Source: JBBROS01 sp965260995
Lineage (GTDB): Bacteria; Pseudomonadota; Alphaproteobacteria; Acetobacterales; Acetobacteraceae
Length of the DNA stretch: 64,000 nt
NCBI GenBank assembly: GCA_965260995.1
Contig: CBDHCD010000003.1
Location: forward strand, 1,426,001 to 1,490,000
Direction: 5' to 3'
The position numbers were made by a program, and so were the translations under genes. Every line of letters begins with the position of its first letter. Positions within the stretch are counted from its first letter, which is position 1. Under the pieces are notes generated by a model. It was not told where the DNA came from. It did no database searches and worked only from the letters and a program-made list of their open reading frames with translations. Positions 7,591 to 16,094 of the stretch are shown here, in pieces.

Positions 7591-9543
7591 TCACTCCGTC
7601 GCGTAACTGACCAGTTCCGTCCCCTCCTCCACCAGCGATCCCACCGCCGCGTGCACCGCACCGATCACCCCGTCCCGCGGCGCTGCCAGTCGCATCTGCA
7701 CCTTCATCGCTTCCAGCACCAGCAGCACGTCCCCTCGCACCACCGCCTGCCCCGCCTCGGCCGACACCGACACCACCCGGCCCGGCATCGGCGCGACCAC
7801 CCGCCCCGCGCCCTCCGCCACCGCGTCCGGCGGCGCCAGCGCGTCTACCAGCCGCAACGGCCACCCCTCCCCCGCCAGCATCACCACCAGCCGCGCCCCG
7901 TCCTCGATCACCTGGCCGGCGGCCTGCACGCCCCCGCACACCACGATCCCGTCCCGCGCCCGCGCTTCCCCGTCCGGCAGCACGAGCCGCACGTCGCCGT
8001 CCGGCAGCGCCTCCACCCGCACCGCGAGGGCCGTGTCCCCGTCCTGCAGCAGCACGTCCTGGTGCCCGGCCCCGTTCATCCGCCAGCCGTCGGCCGCCGC
8101 CCAGGGCGAGTGGGGATCGCTCACCGCCACCACGCCGGGCCGCCCGGCGACGTGCGCCGCCGCCAGCGCCACCGCCGCCATCGGCGCGGCACCCCGCCCG
8201 GCCAGCAGCGCCGCCTCGTGCCGCCCGATGAAGCCGGTGTCCACGGCACCGGCGGCGAACGCCGGGTGCGCCGCGATCCGCCGCAGCAGCCCGAGGTTGG
8301 TTTCCACCCCCACCGCCTCGTAACCCGCCAAGGCCCGCCGCAGCCGCGCCACCGCCGCCGCCCGCGTCTCGTCCCACACGATCAGCTTGGCGATCATCGG
8401 GTCGTAATGGACCGTGATCGCGTCCCCCGCCCGCACCCCGGTGTCCACCCGCACGTGCCGCCCCGCCGCCGGCGCCCGTAGGTGCGTGAGCCGTCCCGTC
8501 GCTGGCATGAAGTCCCGCGCCGGGTCCTCGGCGTAGATCCGCACCTCGATGGCGTGCCCGTGGATCGCCGGCTCCCCCGCCGGCAACTCCTCCCCCGCCG
8601 CCACCCGCAACTGCCATTCCACCAGGTCGAGCCCGGTGATCATCTCCGTCACCGGATGCTCCACCTGCAAGCGGGTGTTCATCTCCATGAAATAAAACGA
8701 CTCATCTTCCGCGATGAACTCGACCGTCCCCGCGCCCACGTAGCCGATCGCCCGCGCCGCCGCGCACGCCGCCTCCCCCATCGCCGCCCGCCGCTCGGCG
8801 CCCATGCCCGGGGCCGGCGCTTCCTCCACCACCTTCTGGTGGCGCCGCTGGATGGAGCAGTCCCGCTCGAACAGGCTGATCGTCCGCCCCTGCTGGTCCG
8901 CGAACACCTGGATCTCGATGTGGCGCGGCCGGGTCAGGTAGCGCTCGACCAGCACCTGGTCGTCGCCGAACGCCGACGCCGCCTCCCCCTTGGCCAGCGC
9001 CAGCCCCTCCGCGAACCCTTCGGCCCGCTCCACCACCCGCATCCCCTTGCCGCCGCCGCCCGCGCTCGCCTTGATCAGCACCGGGTAGCCGATCCGCGCC
9101 GCTTCCCGCGCCAGCAGCGCCGGGTCCTGGTCCGCCCCGTGATACCCTGGCACCAGCGGCACCCCCGCCCGCGCCATCGCCGCCTTGGCCGCCGACTTGC
9201 TGCCCATCGCCCGGATCGCCGCCGCCGGCGGCCCGATGAACGCCACCCCGGCCGCCGCGCACGCCTCCGCGAAGGCGGCGTTCTCGCTCAGGAACCCGTA
9301 GCCCGGATGCACCGCCTCGGCCCCCGTCAGCCGGCAGGCTTCCAAGATGCGCGCCGCATCCAGGTAGCTGTCGCGCGCCGGCGCCGCCCCGATCGGCACC
9401 GCCGCGTCGGCCAGAGTCGTGTGCAGCGCCCCCGCGTCGGCGTCCGAGTAGACGGCCACCGTCCGCACCCCCATCCGCCGCGCCGTGCGGATGACCCGGC
9501 AGGCGATCTCGCCCCGGTTGGCGATCAGGACCGTCTCGAACAT
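7591..9543 (-). CDS. mccA: 3-methylcrotonyl-CoA carboxylase, biotin-containing alpha subunit
   Basis: 650 residues: biotin carboxylase N-terminal domain (FETVLIANRGEIACRVIRT), ATP-grasp with the glycine-rich loop KASAGGGGKGMRVV, ERDCSIQRRHQKVVEEAPAP, and EMNTRLQVEHPVTE. A variable linker is followed by a C-terminal biotinyl domain with LEAMKVQM; the lysine near residue 614 is the expected biotin site, with V in place of the common M after it. It carboxylates biotin with ATP and bicarbonate for leucine catabolism. The ATG at 9541-9543 is chosen; a GTG at 9550-9552 overlapping the beta-subunit stop is possible. The pairing with the adjacent beta subunit decides the substrate. Confidence 0.88.
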   Translation of the reverse strand: MFETVLIANRGEIACRVIRTARRMGVRTVAVYSDADAGALHTTLADAAVPIGAAPARDSYLDAARILEACRLTGAEAVHPGYGFLSENAAFAEACAAAGVAFIGPPAAAIRAMGSKSAAKAAMARAGVPLVPGYHGADQDPALLAREAARIGYPVLIKASAGGGGKGMRVVERAEGFAEGLALAKGEAASAFGDDQVLVERYLTRPRHIEIQVFADQQGRTISLFERDCSIQRRHQKVVEEAPAPGMGAERRAAMGEAACAAARAIGYVGAGTVEFIAEDESFYFMEMNTRLQVEHPVTEMITGLDLVEWQLRVAAGEELPAGEPAIHGHAIEVRIYAEDPARDFMPATGRLTHLRAPAAGRHVRVDTGVRAGDAITVHYDPMIAKLIVWDETRAAAVARLRRALAGYEAVGVETNLGLLRRIAAHPAFAAGAVDTGFIGRHEAALLAGRGAAPMAAVALAAAHVAGRPGVVAVSDPHSPWAAADGWRMNGAGHQDVLLQDGDTALAVRVEALPDGDVRLVLPDGEARARDGIVVCGGVQAAGQVIEDGARLVVMLAGEGWPLRLVDALAPPDAVAEGAGRVVAPMPGRVVSVSAEAGQAVVRGDVLLVLEAMKVQMRLAAPRDGVIGAVHAAVGSLVEEGTELVSYATE

Positions 9544-9548
9544 CCGCG

Positions 9549-11171
9549 TCACATCCGGAACAGCCCGAACCCGCGCCGCTCCCCGTCCCACGGCGCGACC
9601 GGCGCGTTGAGGCAGGCCGACAGCCCCAGGGCCAGCACGCGCCGCGTGTCGGCCGGGTCGATCACCCCGTCGTCCCACAGCCGGGCCGAGGCGTAGTAAG
9701 GGTTGCCCTGCGCCTCGTACTGCGCCTCGATCGGCGCGCGGAACGCCGCCTCCGCCGCCGCCGGCCACGCCTCCCCCCGCGCGTCCAGGTTGTCCCGCCG
9801 CAGCGTCGCCATCACGCTGGCCGCCTGCGCGCCACCCATGACGCTGATCCGCGCGTTCGGCCACATCCACAGGAACCGCGGCGAGTAGGCCCGGCCGCAC
9901 ATCCCGTAGTTCCCTGCCCCGAAGCTGCCGCCCACGATCACCGTCAGCTTCGGCACCCGCGCCGTCGCCACCGCCGTCACCATCTTGGCCCCGTCCTTGG
10001 CGATTCCCCCGCTCTCGTACTTGCGGCCCACCATGAATCCGGTGATGTTCTGCAAGAAGATCAACGGGATGCCGCGCTGGTCGCACAACTCGATGAAGTG
10101 CGCCCCCTTCTGCGCGCTTTCGCTGAACAGGATGCCGTTGTTGGCGACGATCCCCACCTGGTAGCCCCAGATCCGCGCGAACCCCGTCACCAGCGTCGGC
10201 CCGTATAACCGTTTGAACTCATCAAGTTCCGAGCCGTCCACGATCCGCGCCACCAACTCGCGCGCGTCGTACGGCTCCCGCGTGTCCGCCGGCACCACCC
10301 CGTAAAGCTCCCGCGCCGAATAGAGCGGCTCGCGCGGCGCGGCCACGTCCGCCCCCGCCCGCTTTCCCCCGCCCAGGTTGGCCACGATCCGCCGCGCGAT
10401 CCCGAGCGCGTGCCGGTCGTTCTCCGCCAGGTGATCCGTCACCCCCGACACCCGGCTGTGCATCTCGCCGCCGCCGAGGTCCTCCGCCGTCACCACCTCC
10501 CCCGTCGCGGCCCGCACCAGCGGCGGCCCGGCCAGGAAGATCGTCCCCTGCTCGCGCACGATCACGCTCTCGTCCGACATCGCCGGCACGTAGGCTCCGC
10601 CGGCCGTGCAACTCCCCATCACCACCGCGACCTGCGGGATGCCCGCCGCCGACATCTGCGCCTGGTTGTAGAAGATGCGCCCGAAATGGTCGCGGTCCGG
10701 GAACACCTCGTCTTGGTTCGGCAGGTTGGCGCCGCCGCTGTCCACCAGGTAGAGGCATGGCAGCCGGTTCTGCTGCGCGACCTCCTGCGCCCGCAGGTGC
10801 TTCTTCACCGTCAGCGGGAAGTACGTGCCGCCCTTCACCGTCGCGTCGTTGGCCACGACGACGCACTCCCGGCCGCTGACCCGCCCCACCCCGGTGATCA
10901 GCCCCGCCCCCGGCACCTCGCCACCGTGCATCCCGTGCGCCGCCAGTTGCGACAGTTCCAGGAACGGCGAACCCGGATCGAGCAAGGCGTGGACCCGCTC
11001 CCGCGGCAGCAGCTTGCCGCGGTCGGTGTGCCGCTTGCGCGCCGCGGCGCCCCCGCCCTGCGCCGCGGCGGCGACCGTGTCCCGCAGCGTCGCCACCAGC
11101 GCCGCCATCCGCGCCGCGTTGTCGGCGAACCCGGGGCTGCGCGCGTGGAGCGCCGGCTGAAGAATGCTCAT
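9549..11171 (-). CDS. mccB: 3-methylcrotonyl-CoA carboxylase, carboxyltransferase beta subunit
   Basis: 540 residues, the normal length for the methylcrotonyl enzyme. The N-terminal RGKLLPRERVHALLDPGSPFLEL and the segment NLPNQDEVFPDRDHFGRIFYNQ are characteristic of MccB rather than PccB. The two crotonase-like carboxyltransferase halves contain GSCTAGGAYVPAMSDE and GSFGAGNYGMCGRAYSPRF, which form the oxyanion and acyl-CoA sites. It transfers CO2 from biotin to 3-methylcrotonyl-CoA in leucine degradation, with MccA as partner. mccA starts a few bases after this stop, so the pair is coupled. Isovaleryl-CoA dehydrogenase and the hydratase, often linked, are not adjacent here. Confidence 0.92.
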   Translation of the reverse strand: MSILQPALHARSPGFADNAARMAALVATLRDTVAAAAQGGGAAARKRHTDRGKLLPRERVHALLDPGSPFLELSQLAAHGMHGGEVPGAGLITGVGRVSGRECVVVANDATVKGGTYFPLTVKKHLRAQEVAQQNRLPCLYLVDSGGANLPNQDEVFPDRDHFGRIFYNQAQMSAAGIPQVAVVMGSCTAGGAYVPAMSDESVIVREQGTIFLAGPPLVRAATGEVVTAEDLGGGEMHSRVSGVTDHLAENDRHALGIARRIVANLGGGKRAGADVAAPREPLYSARELYGVVPADTREPYDARELVARIVDGSELDEFKRLYGPTLVTGFARIWGYQVGIVANNGILFSESAQKGAHFIELCDQRGIPLIFLQNITGFMVGRKYESGGIAKDGAKMVTAVATARVPKLTVIVGGSFGAGNYGMCGRAYSPRFLWMWPNARISVMGGAQAASVMATLRRDNLDARGEAWPAAAEAAFRAPIEAQYEAQGNPYYASARLWDDGVIDPADTRRVLALGLSACLNAPVAPWDGERRGFGLFRM

Positions 11172-11180
11172 GCGCCCGAT

Positions 11181-12080
11181 CTAACGGGAGAACCGCCCGT
11201 CCAGCAACGCCCGCGCCGCCACCGAGAAGTCCTTCTCGCCCAACCCCATCTCCGCCAGCCGCGCGTAGGCCGCCCGCGCCGCCTCCCCGAGCACGCGCCC
11301 CGCCCCCGCCGCCGCCGCCGCGTCGGCCGCCAGCGTCAGGTCCTTCAGCATCAGCGCCACCGCGAACCCCGGCTGGTAATCCCGGTTGGACGGCGCCGCC
11401 GGCACCGGGCCCGGCACCGGGCAGTAGCTCGTCAACGACCAGCACTGCCCCGACGACGTGCTGCTGATGTCGAACAGCGCCTGCGCCGGCAGCCCCAGCT
11501 TCTCCGCCAGCGCGAACGCTTCCGCCACGCCCAGCATGGAGATCCCGAGCATCAGGTTGTTGCAGACCTTGGCCGCCTGCCCCGCCCCCGCCGGCCCGGC
11601 GTGAACGATGGTCTTGCCCATCGCCCGCAGCACCGGCTCCGCCCGCGCGAACGCCGCGTCCGTGCCGCCCGCCATGAACGTCAGCGTCCCCGCCGCCGCG
11701 CCCGACGTGCCGCCCGACACCGGCGCGTCCAGCATCGCGAACCCCCGCGCCTCGGCGGCGGCGGCCATCTCGCGGGCCGTCGCCACGTCGATGGTGGAGC
11801 TGTCGATCAGCAGCGCCCCCGCCGGCGCGGCGTCGAACACGCCGCCAGCGTCGGCCAGGACGGCCCGCACGTGCCGCCCCGCCGGCAGCATGGTCAACAC
11901 GACCTCGGCCTCGGCCACCGCCTCGGCCGCCGTCCCCGCCGCCGCGCCGCCCGCCGCAGCCAGCGCCGCCCGCGCCGCCTCGCTGAGGTCGAACCCACGC
12001 ACCTGATGCCCGGCGCGCGCCAGGTTGGCCGCCATCGGCCCGCCCATGTTGCCGAGGCCGATGACGCCGATCCGAGCCAT
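11181..12080 (-). CDS. mmsB: 3-hydroxyisobutyrate dehydrogenase family protein
   Basis: 299 residues starting MARIGVIGLGNMGGPMAANL, the GxGxMG NAD-binding motif of the beta-hydroxyacid dehydrogenases. The substrate motif DAPVSGGTSGAAAGTLTFMAGG follows, and the catalytic lysine lies in AGQAAKVCNNLML. The long SSTSSGQCWSLTSYCPVPG segment matches 3-hydroxyisobutyrate dehydrogenases closely, favouring that role (valine catabolism, NAD-dependent oxidation to methylmalonate semialdehyde). The ATG at 12078-12080 is preceded by GGAGA. It lies ten bases upstream of mccB on the same strand, so a branched-chain amino acid operon is likely. Confidence 0.88.
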   Translation of the reverse strand: MARIGVIGLGNMGGPMAANLARAGHQVRGFDLSEAARAALAAAGGAAAGTAAEAVAEAEVVLTMLPAGRHVRAVLADAGGVFDAAPAGALLIDSSTIDVATAREMAAAAEARGFAMLDAPVSGGTSGAAAGTLTFMAGGTDAAFARAEPVLRAMGKTIVHAGPAGAGQAAKVCNNLMLGISMLGVAEAFALAEKLGLPAQALFDISSTSSGQCWSLTSYCPVPGPVPAAPSNRDYQPGFAVALMLKDLTLAADAAAAAGAGRVLGEAARAAYARLAEMGLGEKDFSVAARALLDGRFSR

Positions 12081-12091
12081 GCTTTCGTCTC

Positions 12092-13729
12092 CTACTGGAA
12101 CAGCACCACCGCCTTCTGCAACGTGATCCACACCCCCCACAGGATCGGCAGCCCGACCAGCGCCCAAGCCACCAGCGCGCCCCCGCTCATGCCGCCGCGC
12201 CCGATCCCCGACGACTGCCCCGTGCCCGCGACCCCCGGCACCGGCGTCGACTCGGTCATGTACCACCGCTCCGCCACCGGACGGATCAGCAGGTTGCACA
12301 CGAACCCCGCCGCCAGGAACCCGGCCAGGATGTACAGCGTCCGGTCATACACCAGCTCCCGCGGCACCCCGGCCGACAACTGCGCCTCGCGGATCTGGGT
12401 GATCACCAGCGGCCCGATCACCCCCGCCGTCGACCACGCCGTCAGCAGCCGCCCGTGGATCGCGCCGACGAACTGCGTCCCGAACATGTCCGCGAGGTAG
12501 GCCGGCACCGTCGCGAACCCGCCGCCGTACATCGACAGGATCACGCACATGAACAGCACGAACAGCGCCACGCTCCCCGCGTGCGCCGCCAGTGGCGACC
12601 CGGCGTAGAGCGCGATCCCCAGCAGGAAGAACGTCGCGTAGGTCGCCTTGCGCCCGATCTTGTCCGAGATGGAGGCCCAGAAGAACCGGCCGCCGATGTT
12701 GAACAACGACAGCAACCCGACGAACCCGGCCGCCACCGCCGCCACCTGGCCTTTCTGCGCTAGGTCGAGCGCCCCGAACCCGGTGCCGGGTTGGCCGATC
12801 AGCTTGCCCGCGAAGATCTCCTGCAGCATCGGCGACGCCAGCGCCAGCACCCCGATTCCTGCCGACACGTTCAAGGTCAGCACCAGCCAAATCAGCCAGA
12901 ACTGCGGCGTCTTGTGCGCGTCCTTGAGGTGCACGTTGCGCGACGTGATCATGCCCTTCTTCGCCGCCGGGGCCGTCCAGCCCTCCGGCGCCCACTTCGC
13001 CGGCGGGATGCGGTAGCCGAACGCCCCGCCCAGCATGAACACCGCGTAGATCGCCGCCAGCGCCAGCAGCGTCGGCGCGACGCCCACCGACGTCGGCGTG
13101 CGAAAATAGGTCATCATCATCTGCGCCAGCGGCGCGCCGATCAAAGCGCCGCCGCCGAACCCCATGATCGCCATCCCCGTCGCCATGCCGCGCCGATCCG
13201 GGAACCACTTGATCAAGGTCGACACCGGCGAGATGTAGCCGAGTCCCAGCCCGATGCCCCCCAGCACCCCGGACCCGAGCCACATCAGCCACAACTGGTG
13301 GACGTAAACGCCCAACGCCGTCAGCGCCAGGCCGCCGCACCAGCAGACCGCCGCGTACACCCCGGCCTTGCGCGGCCCCACCCGCTCCAGCCACCCGCCC
13401 CAGATCGCCGCCGCCGAGCCGAGGAAGACGAAGAACAGTGTGTAAAGCACCGTCACGTCTGACACCCGCCAGTCATAGGCGGTGGTGAACAGCATCGTCA
13501 GCACCGACGTTCCCTCCGGCGGCGCGACGCTCTGCGTGATCCCGAGCGAGCGCGTCAGCGGCAGCCAGAACACCGAGAACCCGTACGCCATCCCGATGCA
13601 CAGGTGGATCGCCAGCGCGCACGGCGGCACCAGCCACCGGTTGAAGCCGGGCTGCGCGATCGTGCGCGACCGATCCAGGACCCCGCTGCCACCCGCGGGC
13701 CCCGCCACGCCGATCACGTCGTCACTCAT
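12092..13729 (-). CDS. MFS transporter, oxalate/formate antiporter (OFA) family
   Basis: 545 residues with about twelve hydrophobic segments plus one near the C-terminus (residues 515-540). Family features include WLVPPCALAIHLCIGMAYGFSVFWLPL at the first helix, GLGLGYISPVSTLIKWFPDRRGMATG after helix four, and FNIGGRFFWASISDKIGRK after helix eight. OFA members exchange or import small carboxylates such as oxalate, formate or lactate; the substrate here is unproven. The ATG at 13727-13729 is chosen over an upstream TTG because a GGGAGG sequence lies at the right distance. It is first in the block leading to mmsB and mccBA, so a branched-chain-derived carboxylate is one possible cargo. Confidence 0.85.
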   Translation of the reverse strand: MSDDVIGVAGPAGGSGVLDRSRTIAQPGFNRWLVPPCALAIHLCIGMAYGFSVFWLPLTRSLGITQSVAPPEGTSVLTMLFTTAYDWRVSDVTVLYTLFFVFLGSAAAIWGGWLERVGPRKAGVYAAVCWCGGLALTALGVYVHQLWLMWLGSGVLGGIGLGLGYISPVSTLIKWFPDRRGMATGMAIMGFGGGALIGAPLAQMMMTYFRTPTSVGVAPTLLALAAIYAVFMLGGAFGYRIPPAKWAPEGWTAPAAKKGMITSRNVHLKDAHKTPQFWLIWLVLTLNVSAGIGVLALASPMLQEIFAGKLIGQPGTGFGALDLAQKGQVAAVAAGFVGLLSLFNIGGRFFWASISDKIGRKATYATFFLLGIALYAGSPLAAHAGSVALFVLFMCVILSMYGGGFATVPAYLADMFGTQFVGAIHGRLLTAWSTAGVIGPLVITQIREAQLSAGVPRELVYDRTLYILAGFLAAGFVCNLLIRPVAERWYMTESTPVPGVAGTGQSSGIGRGGMSGGALVAWALVGLPILWGVWITLQKAVVLFQ

Positions 13730-14005
13730 CAAGCTTCCCTCCCACGCCGGCCCGGCTGCGAGCCGGTCATATTATTGAGACAGTCGAACATTACGCCCGC
13801 GAATGCAATCGCCAACCGTCCGACCGGCAGGCCGCCGTGCCTAAACACGATCAACCCCGCCGTCCATCACCTCGCGTCGATTTCATGGAATGCGACCCCC
13901 TGCTCCAATCGAAATCCGCCCGCGCCCATATCCTGCGCCCATCCCGCCCCATCCCGCAGCGCCCCCGACATGGCGCGCCGCCGCCGCCGCTGATACGCCC
14001 TCCCC

Positions 14006-15001
14006 ATGCATGTCATCCCCGACGCCATCTCTCCCGCGGTCTGCCGCGCCATCGCCCACGGTGGCCGCCTGCAGCAGGCCCGCCGCCGCCATCCCCGCGC
14101 GCCCGAGCCCTTCATCGACCTGTCCACCGGCGTCAATCCGGTCCCCTACCCCTTCACGCCCCCGCTACCCGAGTGCTGGCGTCGCCTGCCCGAGCCCGAG
14201 TCCCTCGCCGCCCTCGAAGCCGCCGCCGCCCGCGCCTACGCCGTCACCGACCCGGCCATGATCGTCGCCGCCCCGGGCACCCAGCCGCTGATCCAGCTCC
14301 TCCCCCGCCTGGCCCCCGCCGCCGCCGTCGCCATCCCCGCCCCCACCTACGCCGAGCACGCCGCCGCCTGGGCCGCCGCCGGCATCGAGGTCCACGCCGC
14401 CTTCCCCACAACGGAACGCGCCGCCGTCGTCTGCAACCCCAACAATCCCGACGGTCGCCGCCACGCCCCTGCCGCCCTCGCCGCCCTCGCCGCCCGCCTC
14501 GACCTCATGGTCGTCGACGAGGCGTTCGCCGACTTCGAGCCAGGCCTCAGCCTCGCCCCCGTTCTCCCGCTGCCCGGCGTCGTCGTCCTGCGCTCTTTTG
14601 GCAAGGCATACGGCCTCGCCGGCCTCCGCCTCGGCTTCGCTCTCGCCGAGCCCGCCCGCGCCGCCCGCCTCCGCGCCCTGCTCGGCCCCTGGCCCGTCAG
14701 CGGCCCCGCCATCGCCGTCGGCGCCCAGGCCCTCGGTGACGACGCCTGGCGCGACGCCGCCGCCCGCGAGGCTCACGCGAGCGCCCGCCGGCTCGACGCG
14801 CTCCTCGCCGCCGCCGGCCTCGCCGTCCTCGGCGGCACGGCCCTGTTCCGCCTGGCGGAGGCCCCGGACGCCGCCGCCCGCGCCGACCGCCTCGGCGAGG
14901 CCGGCATCCTGGTCCGCACCTTCGATTACGCCCCCACCTGGCTCCGCTTCGGCCTGCCGCCCGACGAGACGGCGTGGAGCCGCGTGCAGGACGCCTTGTG
15001 A
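14006..15001 (+). CDS. cobC: Threonine-phosphate decarboxylase-like aminotransferase CobC
   Basis: 331 residues of a fold-type I PLP enzyme. It has the CobC opening HGGRLQQARRRHPRAPEPFIDLSTGVNPVPYP, a substrate loop ending VVCNPNNPDG, VVDEAFADFEP, and the PLP lysine in SFGKAYGLAGLRLG. CobC/CobD-type enzymes make (R)-1-amino-2-propanol phosphate for the nucleotide loop of cobalamin. The usual partner cbiB/cobD is not adjacent, and no cobalamin riboswitch was seen upstream, so this copy is isolated from other cob genes in the window. A B12-binding radical SAM enzyme elsewhere in the window would consume the cofactor. Confidence 0.88.
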   Translation: MHVIPDAISPAVCRAIAHGGRLQQARRRHPRAPEPFIDLSTGVNPVPYPFTPPLPECWRRLPEPESLAALEAAAARAYAVTDPAMIVAAPGTQPLIQLLPRLAPAAAVAIPAPTYAEHAAAWAAAGIEVHAAFPTTERAAVVCNPNNPDGRRHAPAALAALAARLDLMVVDEAFADFEPGLSLAPVLPLPGVVVLRSFGKAYGLAGLRLGFALAEPARAARLRALLGPWPVSGPAIAVGAQALGDDAWRDAAAREAHASARRLDALLAAAGLAVLGGTALFRLAEAPDAAARADRLGEAGILVRTFDYAPTWLRFGLPPDETAWSRVQDAL

Positions 15002-15065
15002 GTAAGGCGAGGCCGCCGCCCTCGACCCACTGCGGCCTCGGCCTCCAGACTCCAATGAACAGGTG

Positions 15066-15110
15066 CCGAGGGCAAGCCCTTGCCGGGGTCGAGGGGCAGC
15101 GCCCCTTGCC
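15066..15110. repeat. Paired GC-rich palindromes downstream of cobC
   Basis: Two small stem-loops lie between the convergent cobC and the oxidoreductase: GAGGGC-AA-GCCCTT and AGGGGC-AGC-GCCCCT. Similar hairpins occur at 49612-49652 and near 63775-63788, so this looks like a dispersed intergenic element that may also serve as a bidirectional terminator. Confidence 0.6.
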
Positions 15111-16094
15111 TCACATCTCCAACAAGATCTTGCCCGTATGCCCCGCCTTCTGCATCAGGGCATGAGCCTCGGCGACCCGTTCCAACGGCAGCGCCTCGTT
15201 CGTCACCACCCGGATCGTCCCGTCGGCGAACTTCGGCCACACGCGCTCGCGCAGCTCCGCCACCGCCCGCGCCTTGAACGCCGCCGGGCGCGAGCGCAGC
15301 GTCGATCCCGTGTACGTCAGCCGCTTCAGCATCACCGGCGTCAGGTTAACCTCCACCTTCGCCCCCAGCGCGAACGCGAGCTGCACGATCCGCCCGCCCG
15401 CCGCCGCCGCCTTGATGTTCCGCTCCACGTAAGGCCCGCCCACGATGTCGAGGATCATGTCCGCGCCCCCCGCCTGCCGCACCACCTCGACGAAATCCTC
15501 CGCCTCGTAGTCCACCACCCGGTCCGCGCCGACGTCCGTGCACACCCGGCACCGCGCCGCCGGGCTGTCGGTCGCGATCACCCGCGCCCCGAACGCGCGC
15601 CCGAGCTGGATCGCCGTCGTCCCGATCCCCCCCGCGCCGCCGTGCACCAGCAGCGTCTGCCCCGCCGACAGCCCGCCTTCCAGGAACAGGTTGCTCCACA
15701 CCGTGATGAACGTTTCCGGCAGCCCGGCCGCGTCCCGCACCGACACCCCCTCCGGCACCGGCAGGCAGTGCGTCGCGTCCACCGCGCAGTACTCCGCGTA
15801 GCCGCCCCCGTTCGTCAGCGCGCACACCGCGTCGCCCACCGCCCACTCCGTCACGTCGCCGCTCATCGCCGCCACGGTGCCGGCGATCTCCAGCCCCAGC
15901 AGGTCGGACGCCCCGGGCGGCGGCGGGTAAAGCCCCTTGCGCTGCATCATGTCCGGCCCGTTCACCCCCGCCGCCGCCACCCGGACCAGCACCTCGCCCG
16001 CCGCCGGCCGCGGCACCGGCCGCGTCCCCATCCGCAGCACCTCCGGCCCCCCGGCCCCGTCCATCTCCACCACGCGCATCGTCTCCGGGATCAT
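15111..16094 (-). CDS. NAD(P)H quinone oxidoreductase (medium-chain, PIG3/QorB type)
   Basis: 327 residues of a zinc-free medium-chain dehydrogenase. The N-terminal GroES-like domain carries VAAAGVNGPDMMQRKGLYPPPPGASDLLGLEIAG, diagnostic of the PIG3-like quinone oxidoreductases. The nucleotide domain has TLLVHGGAGGIGTTAIQLGRAFGARV. No structural-zinc cysteine set is present. It probably reduces quinones or enones with NADPH in the cytosol. The ATG at 16092-16094 overlaps the comEC stop by four bases (ATGA), so it is translated downstream of comEC although the functions look unrelated. Confidence 0.88.
   Translation of the reverse strand: MIPETMRVVEMDGAGGPEVLRMGTRPVPRPAAGEVLVRVAAAGVNGPDMMQRKGLYPPPPGASDLLGLEIAGTVAAMSGDVTEWAVGDAVCALTNGGGYAEYCAVDATHCLPVPEGVSVRDAAGLPETFITVWSNLFLEGGLSAGQTLLVHGGAGGIGTTAIQLGRAFGARVIATDSPAARCRVCTDVGADRVVDYEAEDFVEVVRQAGGADMILDIVGGPYVERNIKAAAAGGRIVQLAFALGAKVEVNLTPVMLKRLTYTGSTLRSRPAAFKARAVAELRERVWPKFADGTIRVVTNEALPLERVAEAHALMQKAGHTGKILLEM

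Noticed and set aside
13730..14005. Cobalamin riboswitch before cobC
   Set aside because: The conserved B12-box sequence and the long multi-helix leader were not found.
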